A DNA stretch of 24,073 nt. Origin: Microcaldota archaeon (GTDB lineage Archaea; Micrarchaeota; Micrarchaeia; Norongarragalinales; WALN01). The DNA lies in the NCBI GenBank assembly GCA_015522865.1, contig WALN01000056.1:1-24073 (forward strand), written 5' to 3'. Below, one piece after another: positions 7,179 to 13,601 of this stretch. A program made the position numbers and the translations under genes. Position 1 is the stretch's first letter. Every line of letters starts with the position of its first letter. The notes under the pieces were generated by a model that worked only from the letters and a program-made list of their open reading frames with translations, had not been told where the DNA came from and ran no database searches.

Positions 7179-7280
7179 ATGCGCGGCCAAACAGCAACAG
7201 AATATCTATTACTTGTTTCTGCAGTAGTTTTTTTTGTTGCGGTAATTGCATTCTTCATTAAGACCAAAGTTCTGGGCTAA
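7179..7280 (+). CDS. 33-residue class III mini-pilin
   Basis: A short ORF of 34 codons. Translation begins MRGQTATEYLLLVSAVV, continues as one hydrophobic helix and ends FFIKTKVLG. MRG then Gln, with Glu at +5, is a textbook class III prepilin signal; cleavage after Gly3 leaves a 30-residue mature peptide that is essentially only the assembly helix. TTTTTAATTT (7151-7160) is centred about 24 nt upstream, so the mRNA is probably leaderless. It lies 39 nt after tRNA-Lys and is followed by a T-rich stretch. It is much shorter than the 50-60 residues of bacterial Flp pilins. It could be a core fibre subunit, a minor pilin or a decayed gene; the intact motif and promoter favour function. Confidence 0.75.
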   Translation: MRGQTATEYLLLVSAVVFFVAVIAFFIKTKVLG

Positions 7281-7300
7281 TTTTAAAATTTTTTATTGTG
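7281..7300 (+). terminator. T-rich stretch after the mini-pilin
   Basis: TTTTAAAATTTTTTATTG directly follows the stop codon. Archaeal transcription often stops in such T tracts without a hairpin. This is a position-based guess. Confidence 0.3.
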
Positions 7301-7372
7301 CCTGCTTTTACTTCTCTTCTTAAGGCTTATATTTAAAAAGTGTATTGTGTTATTTTAGTAAAGGTGTAAAAA

Positions 7373-7573
7373 ATGGATAATAAAGGACAGGGAGCTTTTG
7401 AATATATCCTGTTGCTGGCAGGAGTACTACTAATAGTAGTTCTAGTAATAATCATAATGAGGGGGAATATATTAGGTTCCGCGAATAATCAGATAGGCGG
7501 CTCATTGAACACTTGGAATAATGCTTCAACAACTAGTTCCATTACTGCCACTCCATACAGTGCAAGTGGTTAA
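7373..7573 (+). CDS. Short class III pilin, 66 aa
   Basis: Prepilin with signal MDNKG then QGAFEYILLLAG: Gly at -1, Gln at +1 and Glu at +5, followed by a hydrophobic helix to about residue 28. The mature tail is short, about 35 residues, rich in Asn, Ser and Thr, with one NAS sequon. A TATA box (TTATATTTAAAA, 7328-7339) predicts transcription from about 7360. The AAGGTG at 7361-7366 then serves as ribosome binding site six nt before the ATG, so this pilin has a short leader unlike most neighbours, perhaps for high expression. It is followed after 8 nt by another tiny pilin gene. It may be a major subunit; this is inference. Confidence 0.85.
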   Translation: MDNKGQGAFEYILLLAGVLLIVVLVIIIMRGNILGSANNQIGGSLNTWNNASTTSSITATPYSASG

Positions 7574-7581
7574 GTGTTTCC

Positions 7582-7752
7582 ATGGACTGCAAAGCTCAGA
7601 CTGCTATAGAGTATCTCCTATTGGTAGCTTTAGGCTTAGCAATATTGTTTGTCGGGATAGTTCTGGCAACTCAGATTAAGTCATTTATAGATCAGGTTCT
7701 TTCCCAGTCAGTTCAGCAGAGAAATGAAACGCTCTCTATGCTTGTTAGGTAA
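7582..7752 (+). CDS. Short class III pilin, 56 aa
   Basis: A 57-codon ORF. Its N-terminus MDCKAQTAIEYLLLVALG carries the class III signal with Ala rather than Gly at -1 and Glu at +5. A hydrophobic helix runs to about residue 29, followed by a short amphipathic, Gln-rich tail. It has a single NET sequon near the C-terminus. It lies 8 nt after the 66-aa pilin and is probably co-transcribed. No strong ribosome binding site is visible. A T-rich stretch (7753-7772) follows, suggesting the end of this two-gene unit. Confidence 0.8.
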   Translation: MDCKAQTAIEYLLLVALGLAILFVGIVLATQIKSFIDQVLSQSVQQRNETLSMLVR

Positions 7753-7772
7753 TTTTTTATTTTTGTTTTATA
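7753..7772 (+). terminator. T-rich probable terminator
   Basis: ATTTTTTATTTTTGTTTTAT immediately follows the 56-aa pilin stop and lies before a separate TATA box for the peptidase gene, as expected for an archaeal T-tract terminator. Confidence 0.35.
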
Positions 7773-7822
7773 TTATTTGTTAAATTACTAATCTTTTTTA
7801 AAATGACTTTTCTATTTTCTTT

Positions 7823-8830
7823 ATGTTGCTTCTGGTCTCTCTCCTGTTGTTGGTTTTTTTCGCACTTGTCTGCTATTGGGATTTGAAATATAGAATTATA
7901 CCTGATGAGATAAATTATGGTTTTTTAGTTGCTGCGATCATTTTATTTTACCTGAAGCATAGCATTTCTCCCTATTATTTTCTGTTCATTTTAGTCTCAT
8001 TCATTTTTGCATACACTTTATATAAATTTGGAGTGTGGGCCGGTGGAGATACTAAATTTTTCACTTCCCTGAGCGCATTCCTTCCGTTTTTTATAAATAT
8101 CAATTTTCTTTCGATTTTTCTCATGCTCCTGATCTCAGTGGTTATTGCCGTCCCATTCCTTCTCCTAATTCATCTCAGAGAACTAGTAAAAAGATTTTCG
8201 CGAATAAAGAGCGCATTTTCAGGCAGTTTCAAACTGGCAGTTTCAAATTCCTTTTTTTCTGCGTTTATTTTGGCTTTATTTTCATTTGCAAATTCTATTT
8301 TTCTCTACCTTTTATTATTCGTAATCTCATTTTTCTTTCGACCAAAATTGAGAATTTCAATAGTTTTATTCTTAGTAGTTGCGATCCTTTTTCCACAATC
8401 CACAGTTCTATTTTATCTGGTCGCTTTTTCTATGTTTTTTGTTTACTTCCTTTCGAAATCACTTTTTTCAGTTACTCGTTCCTTACTCACTAAAAATGTC
8501 GATATCAAAGAGCTGAAGGAGGGGATGATACCCGCTTACTCAGTATATTTAGATGGGGGAAAGCCAAAAATATGGAAGCCGCCCACAATGAGCAATCTGC
8601 TTTCTCACGCAAAAAATCTGGATGTTTTCTCTTTGTTGTCCATGTCCTTTAAACCAAAAAACTTAGTTGTTGATTCTCTTAAGGCGCGGGGCCTCACAAC
8701 AGGTGAAATTAAAAAGCTCAAATTACTTAAAATAAAATATATGCAGATAAAAGAGTCAATTCCGTTTGCTCCGCTGCTTGTCGGAGGATTCATTTTAACA
8801 ATATTAATTTTGAGCTTGGTGAAAATATGA
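7823..8830 (+). CDS. eppA: EppA-like class III prepilin peptidase (A24 family)
   Basis: Membrane aspartyl protease that removes the short basic signal from class III prepilins on the cytoplasmic face. The two catalytic aspartates are visible: Asp20 in CYWDLKYRIIPDEIN and Asp76 in AGGDTK, the GxGD-type motif. The 335-residue length is longer than the flagellin peptidase FlaK (about 230) and close to EppA. Several membrane helices follow, then a soluble segment (about 225-310) with a GLTTGEIKKLK helix and a final membrane helix. TTTTTTAAAATG (7794-7805) lies about 25 nt before the ATG, so it is leaderless. The gene overlaps the following pilin by ATGA. Seven or more pilin-like substrates flank it, which strongly supports the assignment. 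Confidence 0.88.
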   Translation: MLLLVSLLLLVFFALVCYWDLKYRIIPDEINYGFLVAAIILFYLKHSISPYYFLFILVSFIFAYTLYKFGVWAGGDTKFFTSLSAFLPFFININFLSIFLMLLISVVIAVPFLLLIHLRELVKRFSRIKSAFSGSFKLAVSNSFFSAFILALFSFANSIFLYLLLFVISFFFRPKLRISIVLFLVVAILFPQSTVLFYLVAFSMFFVYFLSKSLFSVTRSLLTKNVDIKELKEGMIPAYSVYLDGGKPKIWKPPTMSNLLSHAKNLDVFSLLSMSFKPKNLVVDSLKARGLTTGEIKKLKLLKIKYMQIKESIPFAPLLVGGFILTILILSLVKI

Positions 8831-9255
8831 GTTTTGCTAAAACAAGAGGCCAGGTAAGTATTGAATTTTTTGTTTTGCTTGCTTTTCTTATTGTTATTTC
8901 TTCGTTGCTGCTCAACACTATACAGGGGCAGGCGTCAGAAACGCAAAAATTAGATAAAGCTGCCCTTTCTAAAACTGCCTTGAACTCCGTTGCATTTGCT
9001 TTGAATTATGTGTTCTTAAGCGGCAACGGTTCAAAAATTACGCAGCAGGTTTTTGTTCCAAAAGGTGTATTCTGCTTCATTTATAACAGCTCGGATAAAA
9101 CATTAGAGTGTGATATTGGCATTTCAAAGAAGGTACATTCCCTGCCTCTTTATGCAGATATACCCGCCCCGAACTGTTCTTATGAAGGATGGCTCAATAT
9201 CGAAGCTCAGAATTTGAATGGAAACACTTCGCTTAGCTGCACAAAGGTGAGTTAA
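8827..9255 (+). CDS. Class III pilin, 142 aa
   Basis: N-terminal MSFAKTRG then QVSIEFFVLLAF is a class III signal of slightly longer than usual leader (eight residues), with Gly at -1 and Glu at +5. The hydrophobic helix ends near residue 33. The mature domain contains four N-x-S/T sequons and four cysteines that could form disulfides outside the cell. Its start codon overlaps the eppA stop (8827-8830), so pilin and peptidase are translationally coupled. The next pilin starts in its stop codon. It is probably a minor or structural pilin; the specific role is unknown. Confidence 0.87.
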   Translation: MSFAKTRGQVSIEFFVLLAFLIVISSLLLNTIQGQASETQKLDKAALSKTALNSVAFALNYVFLSGNGSKITQQVFVPKGVFCFIYNSSDKTLECDIGISKKVHSLPLYADIPAPNCSYEGWLNIEAQNLNGNTSLSCTKVS

Positions 9256-9599
9256 TGAGGGGGCAGATCAGCATAGAAATAGTTATAATTGTGGCTATAA
9301 TTGTATTAATTGTTGGTTTGGTTGCGGTTCAGGCAGCACGTAATTCTGAAATCACTCTTGCTTTTGCAGCAGCGCGTTCCGCGTGCGTTAAATACCAAGC
9401 TCAGAATTCGTCTTTTTCATTCACTTCAATAGATTATTCTATTAATGCTTCAAATGTAACTTTTTATCCCAAAGCAGTTGGAAATGTTGAAGCGAAAAAT
9501 TTAATTCTCTCCTCAATAAACAAAGTGTTCCATCCATCACAAACATTTGGCGCCTGTGTTCCCGCAACCTTTTACACTTATTGTGTGGACTTTAAATAA
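9255..9599 (+). CDS. Class III pilin, 114 aa
   Basis: MRG then QISIEIVIIVAIIV is a minimal class III signal and assembly helix. The mature part has three sequons and three cysteines. TAATG at 9253-9257 joins it to the previous pilin with a single shared base. The end of the eppA-pilin-pilin unit is near 9600. It has no clear ortholog group that I can name, and a minor pilin is likely. Confidence 0.85.
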   Translation: MRGQISIEIVIIVAIIVLIVGLVAVQAARNSEITLAFAAARSACVKYQAQNSSFSFTSIDYSINASNVTFYPKAVGNVEAKNLILSSINKVFHPSQTFGACVPATFYTYCVDFK

Positions 9600-9639
9600 T
9601 TTTCAAATGTTTTTTTATTTTTATCATACTAAAGCAATA

Positions 9640-9987
9640 ATGAAGAAAGCATGGATTATATTTTTTCTTTCGCTTATTTTGCTGTCAGTTTTGATTTTGT
9701 ATGCGCGCTCCGTAGCCCCAACTCCTAAAAATATAGCTGAGCTTTCAGCTTCAGATATTGGGGATTTCGTAAGAGTTAGCGGAAGGATTTCGAGAGTCTC
9801 CCAAAAAGAAAATTTACTTTTTATGAGCATATGCAAATTGAAGTGTATAAATATAGTTCTTTTTTCGGATTTTCCTAAGTTGCGCAAAGGTCAAATAGTT
9901 TCTGCTAGCGGAGTTGTACAGCAGTATAGCGGAAAGTTAGAAATTGTTGTTTCCAAAGAAACAGATATAGAGGTGTATTCTAAGTGA
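9640..9987 (+). CDS. Membrane-anchored OB-fold protein
   Basis: A basic MKKAW start is followed by one hydrophobic helix (about residues 4-22), then a ~90-residue domain. VRVSGRISRV, a central LFMSI...INIVLF and GQIVSASGVVQQYSGKLEIVV are the strand pattern of an OB fold of the nucleic-acid-binding type, similar in outline to the OB domain in secreted YhcR-like nucleases (inference). With a single N-terminal anchor and no Lys-rich stop, the OB domain most likely faces outward. I chose 9640 because the hydrophobic segment begins there; the frame is open further upstream, overlapping the pilin, and ATG 9607 is an alternative. Its stop overlaps the following GTG (9984-9987), so the pair is coupled. 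Confidence 0.7.
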   Translation: MKKAWIIFFLSLILLSVLILYARSVAPTPKNIAELSASDIGDFVRVSGRISRVSQKENLLFMSICKLKCINIVLFSDFPKLRKGQIVSASGVVQQYSGKLEIVVSKETDIEVYSK

Positions 9988-11144
9988 ATTTTTTAGTTTT
10001 TCTTGGGGGGGTGCTTTCCGGTATTCTTGGGGTTTTTCCTTTTGTGCATACTAACGCTATTTTACAGATAGCCTCCTCGTATGGTATAACCGCTGTTGAG
10101 TTTGCAGTTGCACTTTCGTTTTCTCATGCAATTTTTGAGATACTGCCTTCTGTATTTTTTGGTATCCCTTCAGCTGCCCATAGCGTATCTGTACTGCCTG
10201 CTCATTCGCTTGCTATGGAGGGAAAGGGAATGAGCGCAGTAAAAATTATGCTCTATTCATTTATGATTTCCATAGTTTTTTCAGTTTTTCTTCTTCCCCC
10301 GCTCTTTTTCTCTATTCCGATATGGTATTCTTTTTTGAAACCTTTTTTGCTCCCAATTTTTGTTACTTTAATTTTTCTTTTTTTCATTTCCGACCTGCCG
10401 CGAAACGCGGCTCTTGGTCTATTAATTTTTTTGGTGTCCGGACTTCTCGGAGTTTTAACCTTGCTGTTGCCGATCACTAAGAACCCGCTATTTCCGCTAC
10501 TTACCGGTCTTTTTGGACTGCCATCTCTCTTACTTTCAATCAAAGGAGGAGCTATTCCATCCCTCTCCCATGAGACACCAGTTAAAATAGATCTCAAATT
10601 TGTGGCTGCTGGAAGCGTGGTGGGAGCTTTGAGTGGTTTTATGCCCGCGCTTAGCCCCGCATTCTTAAGCAGCATCGCCTTTTTATTTTTCGAATCGACC
10701 CCTCTTTCATTTATTATGTTGAGCTCCGCAATTGTTGCTTCAAAAATGTTTTATGATTTTGTTTTTGCAGTCACCATACATAAAGCGCGCTCAGCAGCAG
10801 CAACTTTTTTACTTTCCTCTTCCCCAAATATTCTAATTATTGCAGTCATCGCTCTTTTTTCATCACTTTTTGCGTTCTGGGCTGTTTACCTGTTCAAAGA
10901 AAAAATTGCAAAAATTTTTAGGAAAAATTTTATTTTATTTAACGTACTCCTTTATTCTTTAGTAATCTTAGCTATTTTCGTTATATGCGGGCTCCCCGCT
11001 CTATTGGTATTAGCATGCGCAACTGCAATAGGGCTTTTGCCACCGCTATTCAAAGTAAGAAGAGCATATTGCTTGGGCTCTCTTATAATGCCTTCATTAC
11101 TTCATTCCTTATTCCTAACTTCTCTTTTTCTTTCTCTTTTTTAA
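9984..11144 (+). CDS. Archaeal TctA-family (DUF112) membrane protein
   Basis: A polytopic membrane protein of 386 aa with about ten hydrophobic segments. The N-terminal GGVLSGILGVFPFVHTN (8-24) and the internal VVGALSGFMPALSPAF (about 212-227) form the duplicated Gly/Pro re-entrant motif of the TctA family; the archaeal branch (COG1784-like) has a His-x-Asn after the first motif, as here. Bacterial TctA transports tricarboxylates with a periplasmic binding protein, but archaeal members have no known substrate. No TctB or TctC homologue is nearby. It starts with GTG overlapping the OB-fold gene's stop (GTGA). Its placement between pilin blocks suggests a surface or uptake role, which is inference. 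Confidence 0.75.
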   Translation: MNFLVFLGGVLSGILGVFPFVHTNAILQIASSYGITAVEFAVALSFSHAIFEILPSVFFGIPSAAHSVSVLPAHSLAMEGKGMSAVKIMLYSFMISIVFSVFLLPPLFFSIPIWYSFLKPFLLPIFVTLIFLFFISDLPRNAALGLLIFLVSGLLGVLTLLLPITKNPLFPLLTGLFGLPSLLLSIKGGAIPSLSHETPVKIDLKFVAAGSVVGALSGFMPALSPAFLSSIAFLFFESTPLSFIMLSSAIVASKMFYDFVFAVTIHKARSAAATFLLSSSPNILIIAVIALFSSLFAFWAVYLFKEKIAKIFRKNFILFNVLLYSLVILAIFVICGLPALLVLACATAIGLLPPLFKVRRAYCLGSLIMPSLLHSLFLTSLFLSLF

Positions 11145-11210
11145 TTAATATATGTTCTCTTCCAGCTGAGCGCTAGTAATATTAAAATATCCTTATCACC
11201 TTTTTTTCAT

Positions 11211-11621
11211 ATGCGTGGGCAGGTATCATTGGAATTTTTTCTTTTATTAGGTATTGCACTAATTGTTATTTTATGGCTTACTAATTACTATAATTTTTCA
11301 AGGGAGTCTTCTATCAATGCCTCTTTTGCAGAGCAGCAGAAAATTGTTGGTGCTGAGCTTGCGCGTGCTTCGAATCTGGCGTATATTGACGGACTTTCTG
11401 TAGAACTCTCTGCGCCATGCCCTAAAATTGAAGATAAGAAAAACCCGATTTTGGTGAGCCACAATCAATCTTATTTATTCCTTTTTTCATCCGCTTCAAA
11501 TATCTCTATTCAAACAGTTTCAAATTTTTCTTTTGACGATTTTGTTTTAGATTGCACTTATAAAACTCTGTGCGTAAAAAAAGTTGCAGATGCAGTTGAT
11601 ATCACTTTCGGAGGCTGCTAA
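11211..11621 (+). CDS. Class III pilin, 136 aa
   Basis: MRG then QVSLEFFLLLGIALIVILWL is a standard class III signal with Glu at +5 and a hydrophobic helix. Four sequons and four cysteines lie in the mature part. A TATA box (TAATATTAAAATAT, 11177-11190) is centred about 26 nt before the ATG, so this is the leaderless first gene of a four-gene overlapping series (11211-12918). The next gene starts directly after its stop, with no spacer. Confidence 0.88.
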   Translation: MRGQVSLEFFLLLGIALIVILWLTNYYNFSRESSINASFAEQQKIVGAELARASNLAYIDGLSVELSAPCPKIEDKKNPILVSHNQSYLFLFSSASNISIQTVSNFSFDDFVLDCTYKTLCVKKVADAVDITFGGC

Positions 11622-11942
11622 ATGAGGGGCCAATTCTTTGTTCTGGATTTTCTTTTTTCTACAATTCTTTTAGCACTCATCATATCTGTTGCTCTGCACT
11701 CGTCTGAATTTTCGCTGAGAACAGCTAATTTGTTTTCTAGTTCCCCAAACAATGCAGAAATTATAGCTCAACAATTAGTTAGCTGCTCAGATATTTCTGC
11801 CAATGTAAGTTATTGCTATCAGTACAGCAACGGAACTGGAAACGAGACCAATTGCTCTTCTTGTACTAATAAATATGTCGCGCAGCGACTGGTTAACTGC
11901 TCAAATTCTCCATGCTCCTTGAGGGTGATAACATGCGGATGA
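11622..11942 (+). CDS. Variant class III pilin-like protein, 106 aa
   Basis: MRG then QFFVLDFLFSTILLALII resembles the class III signal but the conserved Glu at +5 is absent; an Asp is at +6 instead. The remaining domain is small and rich in cysteine (eight) and has five sequons, including NETNCSSC. It abuts the previous pilin gene without a gap and overlaps the next by ATGA at 11939-11942. The position and signal suggest a minor pilin, possibly one that initiates or caps assembly; in type IV pilus systems the residue at +5 often differs in such subunits. Confidence 0.8.
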   Translation: MRGQFFVLDFLFSTILLALIISVALHSSEFSLRTANLFSSSPNNAEIIAQQLVSCSDISANVSYCYQYSNGTGNETNCSSCTNKYVAQRLVNCSNSPCSLRVITCG

Positions 11943-12316
11943 AGGGGTTTGCCTTTTCTTTGAGCGCGATATACGCCTTGACAATTGTTTTTATTGCAAT
12001 CTCCGCAGCTGCTATTTTTTCATCTTATACTTCTCCTTTCTGGAAAATAGACAATTTAAGGACGCTTGGCAGAGATTATTTGAAATTGAATGCCGAAAAT
12101 ATCTCTGTTAGCCCATCTCAATTTCATACCCTTACCGGCTTCACAATATCCAACACCTCTGTGGGCGGGCCGTTAGTTGTTAGAGCAGAGCTTTACTATT
12201 ACCCCCTGCTTTGCAACTGCAGCTCTTCCTGCACGCTTAACAAAACCGCCGCTGATAATTGCTTAAATTCTCAGGAGATAAAGAACAAATATCATTTTGA
12301 GGGGTGGGTGCATTGA
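11939..12316 (+). CDS. Pilin-like protein with KGF N-terminus, 125 aa
   Basis: MKGFAFSLSAIYALTIVFIAI resembles a prepilin leader with cleavage after Gly3, but has Phe at +1 and lacks Glu at +5. I chose ATG 11939 because GAGGGTGAT (11921-11929) is an excellent ribosome binding site nine nt upstream and because it gives the ATGA overlap typical of this locus; ATG 11933 would add only two residues. The mature domain has four sequons and a Cys-rich segment CNCSSSCTLN. It is probably a minor pilin or pseudopilin (inference from context). Confidence 0.75.
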   Translation: MKGFAFSLSAIYALTIVFIAISAAAIFSSYTSPFWKIDNLRTLGRDYLKLNAENISVSPSQFHTLTGFTISNTSVGGPLVVRAELYYYPLLCNCSSSCTLNKTAADNCLNSQEIKNKYHFEGWVH

Positions 12317-12918
12317 AAGGATTTGTCGGATGGATTGCATTAGCTCTGGTTACAACATCTCTTTCAGTTATATCCTTACTTGCGCTTTCACTTGAGAACT
12401 ACCAGCAGAATAATTTGTATGAAATACAAGCAGCTAAAGTTGCAGATAGATTTGGAGATGCACAAAATTTTTTCGAAAGCACATTTGATGATGCTATTGT
12501 GGATTCGGCTTACTCTTATGGGGGATGCAATGCGAGCGGAGATTTTTGCGCTATATTTAACTCCACTCTAACTTCTTATTTTTCGAACTCCACTTCTGTA
12601 CTTTCCGACAATATCACAAACGTAAGCGTCTCCTCACTCTCGGAAAACTGCACGGAGGTAAGCGCAGAAAATTATTCAGTTTCTGTGAACTTTAGTTTAT
12701 TAGTCAACTCATTCAACGCTTCAAAGAGCGCCGACCTTTCTTTTAGCCGCAATGTAAGTATCACTAACTATTCCGCTGCAGTTTACAACGACTCAACTAC
12801 AGATGTAATATGCGCAAATGAGACGCTCTTCAATGTTTTGGATGAAAAAACGAGCGGAGAAATGGTTGCAAATATTTCTGTTAATTGCTCTAAACCGGCA
12901 GTTTCCGGAAGCTGCTAG
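12313..12918 (+). CDS. Sequon-dense pilin-like protein, 201 aa
   Basis: The start is TTG at 12313, overlapping the preceding stop as TTGA, with GAGGGGTG (12299-12306) as ribosome binding site six nt away. It yields MKGFVGWIALALVTTSLSVIS, parallel to the previous gene's MKGF start; an upstream GTG at 12304 would add three residues. After the hydrophobic helix the domain contains 15 N-x-S/T sequons in about 170 residues and six cysteines, so it is predicted to be heavily N-glycosylated on the surface. It is the last gene of the series begun at 11211. No known domain is recognised. Confidence 0.75.
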   Translation: MKGFVGWIALALVTTSLSVISLLALSLENYQQNNLYEIQAAKVADRFGDAQNFFESTFDDAIVDSAYSYGGCNASGDFCAIFNSTLTSYFSNSTSVLSDNITNVSVSSLSENCTEVSAENYSVSVNFSLLVNSFNASKSADLSFSRNVSITNYSAAVYNDSTTDVICANETLFNVLDEKTSGEMVANISVNCSKPAVSGSC

Positions 12919-12930
12919 AATTTAAGCAAA

Positions 12931-12944
12931 TATTATTTAATATG
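12931..12944 (+). promoter_or_regulatory. TATA box of the 12962 gene
   Basis: TATTATTTAATATG is centred 25 nt before ATG 12962. It separates this gene from the pilin series and predicts a leaderless mRNA. Confidence 0.55.
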
Positions 12945-12961
12945 TATTTTCTACATTATTT

Positions 12962-13597
12962 ATGGAGCCTTCTACGCGCAACATAGCAATAGTAGTAGCA
13001 ATTTTGTTGTTCATACTATCTATATACATTTTTGTCTCCAAACCTTCTGCACCAATAACTTCTAAAGATGTAAGGCAATTCATACTGTCTGATTTAAAGG
13101 GTTTTTCAGATGAAGGCGCCAAAATATCAATAATCTCTCTTGGAGAAGCTAACAATACTTGGAAAGCTAAAGTGAAGATTTCTTTTGATCCTCATTCCGC
13201 CTGCCCGAGAGTGATAATACGCAATTACGAATTGAAGCCCTCTATTTCAATGTCTCTTCCCTACAGAGAATCAGAACTTTTTAAGAATTGTAGCAGCGGA
13301 GGTTATATCTTTCACGAATACCCAGAAATGGCAATAGTTGCTTCTGAGAATTCTCCGGATGTCAGAGCTTTCGCAGAGAGCGGAGCGAAAGGTTATGCCT
13401 CGTTTTTCCCAAGAGAAAAAATTTTATCATTCAACTGCTCTACTAAAAATTGCTCCCAGGCTCAAGCCTTTCTTTTTTCGTTTCCGCCCCAAAATATCTG
13501 GCTGGTTAGCTGGATTAAAGGAAACTCAACCTTTCTTGTAGCTCTCAGCGAATACAGCGACATTTTAGGAACCAAGCAATTGGTAAGCAGACAATAG
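12962..13597 (+). CDS. Membrane-anchored extracytoplasmic protein, unknown, 211 aa
   Basis: I do not recognise a family. A single N-terminal membrane helix (about residues 7-25, IAIVVAILLFILSIYIFV) is followed by an alpha/beta domain with five sequons and four cysteines, three of which sit in sequons (NCS). Unlike the pilins there is no G-Q-x-x-x-E signal, so it is expected to stay anchored with the domain outside. Its own TATA box and its position at the end of the pilin region suggest an accessory surface protein. It converges on ABCE1 with only four nt between stops. Confidence 0.75.
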   Translation: MEPSTRNIAIVVAILLFILSIYIFVSKPSAPITSKDVRQFILSDLKGFSDEGAKISIISLGEANNTWKAKVKISFDPHSACPRVIIRNYELKPSISMSLPYRESELFKNCSSGGYIFHEYPEMAIVASENSPDVRAFAESGAKGYASFFPREKILSFNCSTKNCSQAQAFLFSFPPQNIWLVSWIKGNSTFLVALSEYSDILGTKQLVSRQ

Positions 13598-13601
13598 AAG
13601 C

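Noticed and set aside
6937..7227. Plus-strand open frame of 96 codons and a minus-strand frame (6912-7142) across the tRNA-Lys region
   Set aside because: They cover the tRNA and its hairpin insertion, have repeat-driven composition and no ribosome binding site; the plus frame also overlaps the mini-pilin out of frame.
9547..9639. N-terminal extension of the OB-fold protein
   Set aside because: It overlaps the coding end of the preceding pilin, and the membrane anchor begins at MKKAW, 9640.
10253..10675. Minus-strand 140-codon open frame inside the TctA gene
   Set aside because: Shadow of the TctA frame: very basic, low-complexity, no promoter or ribosome binding site.
10985..11176. Small plus-strand frame at the end of the TctA gene
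   Set aside because: Out-of-frame shadow overlapping the TctA C-terminus and the promoter of the 11211 pilin.
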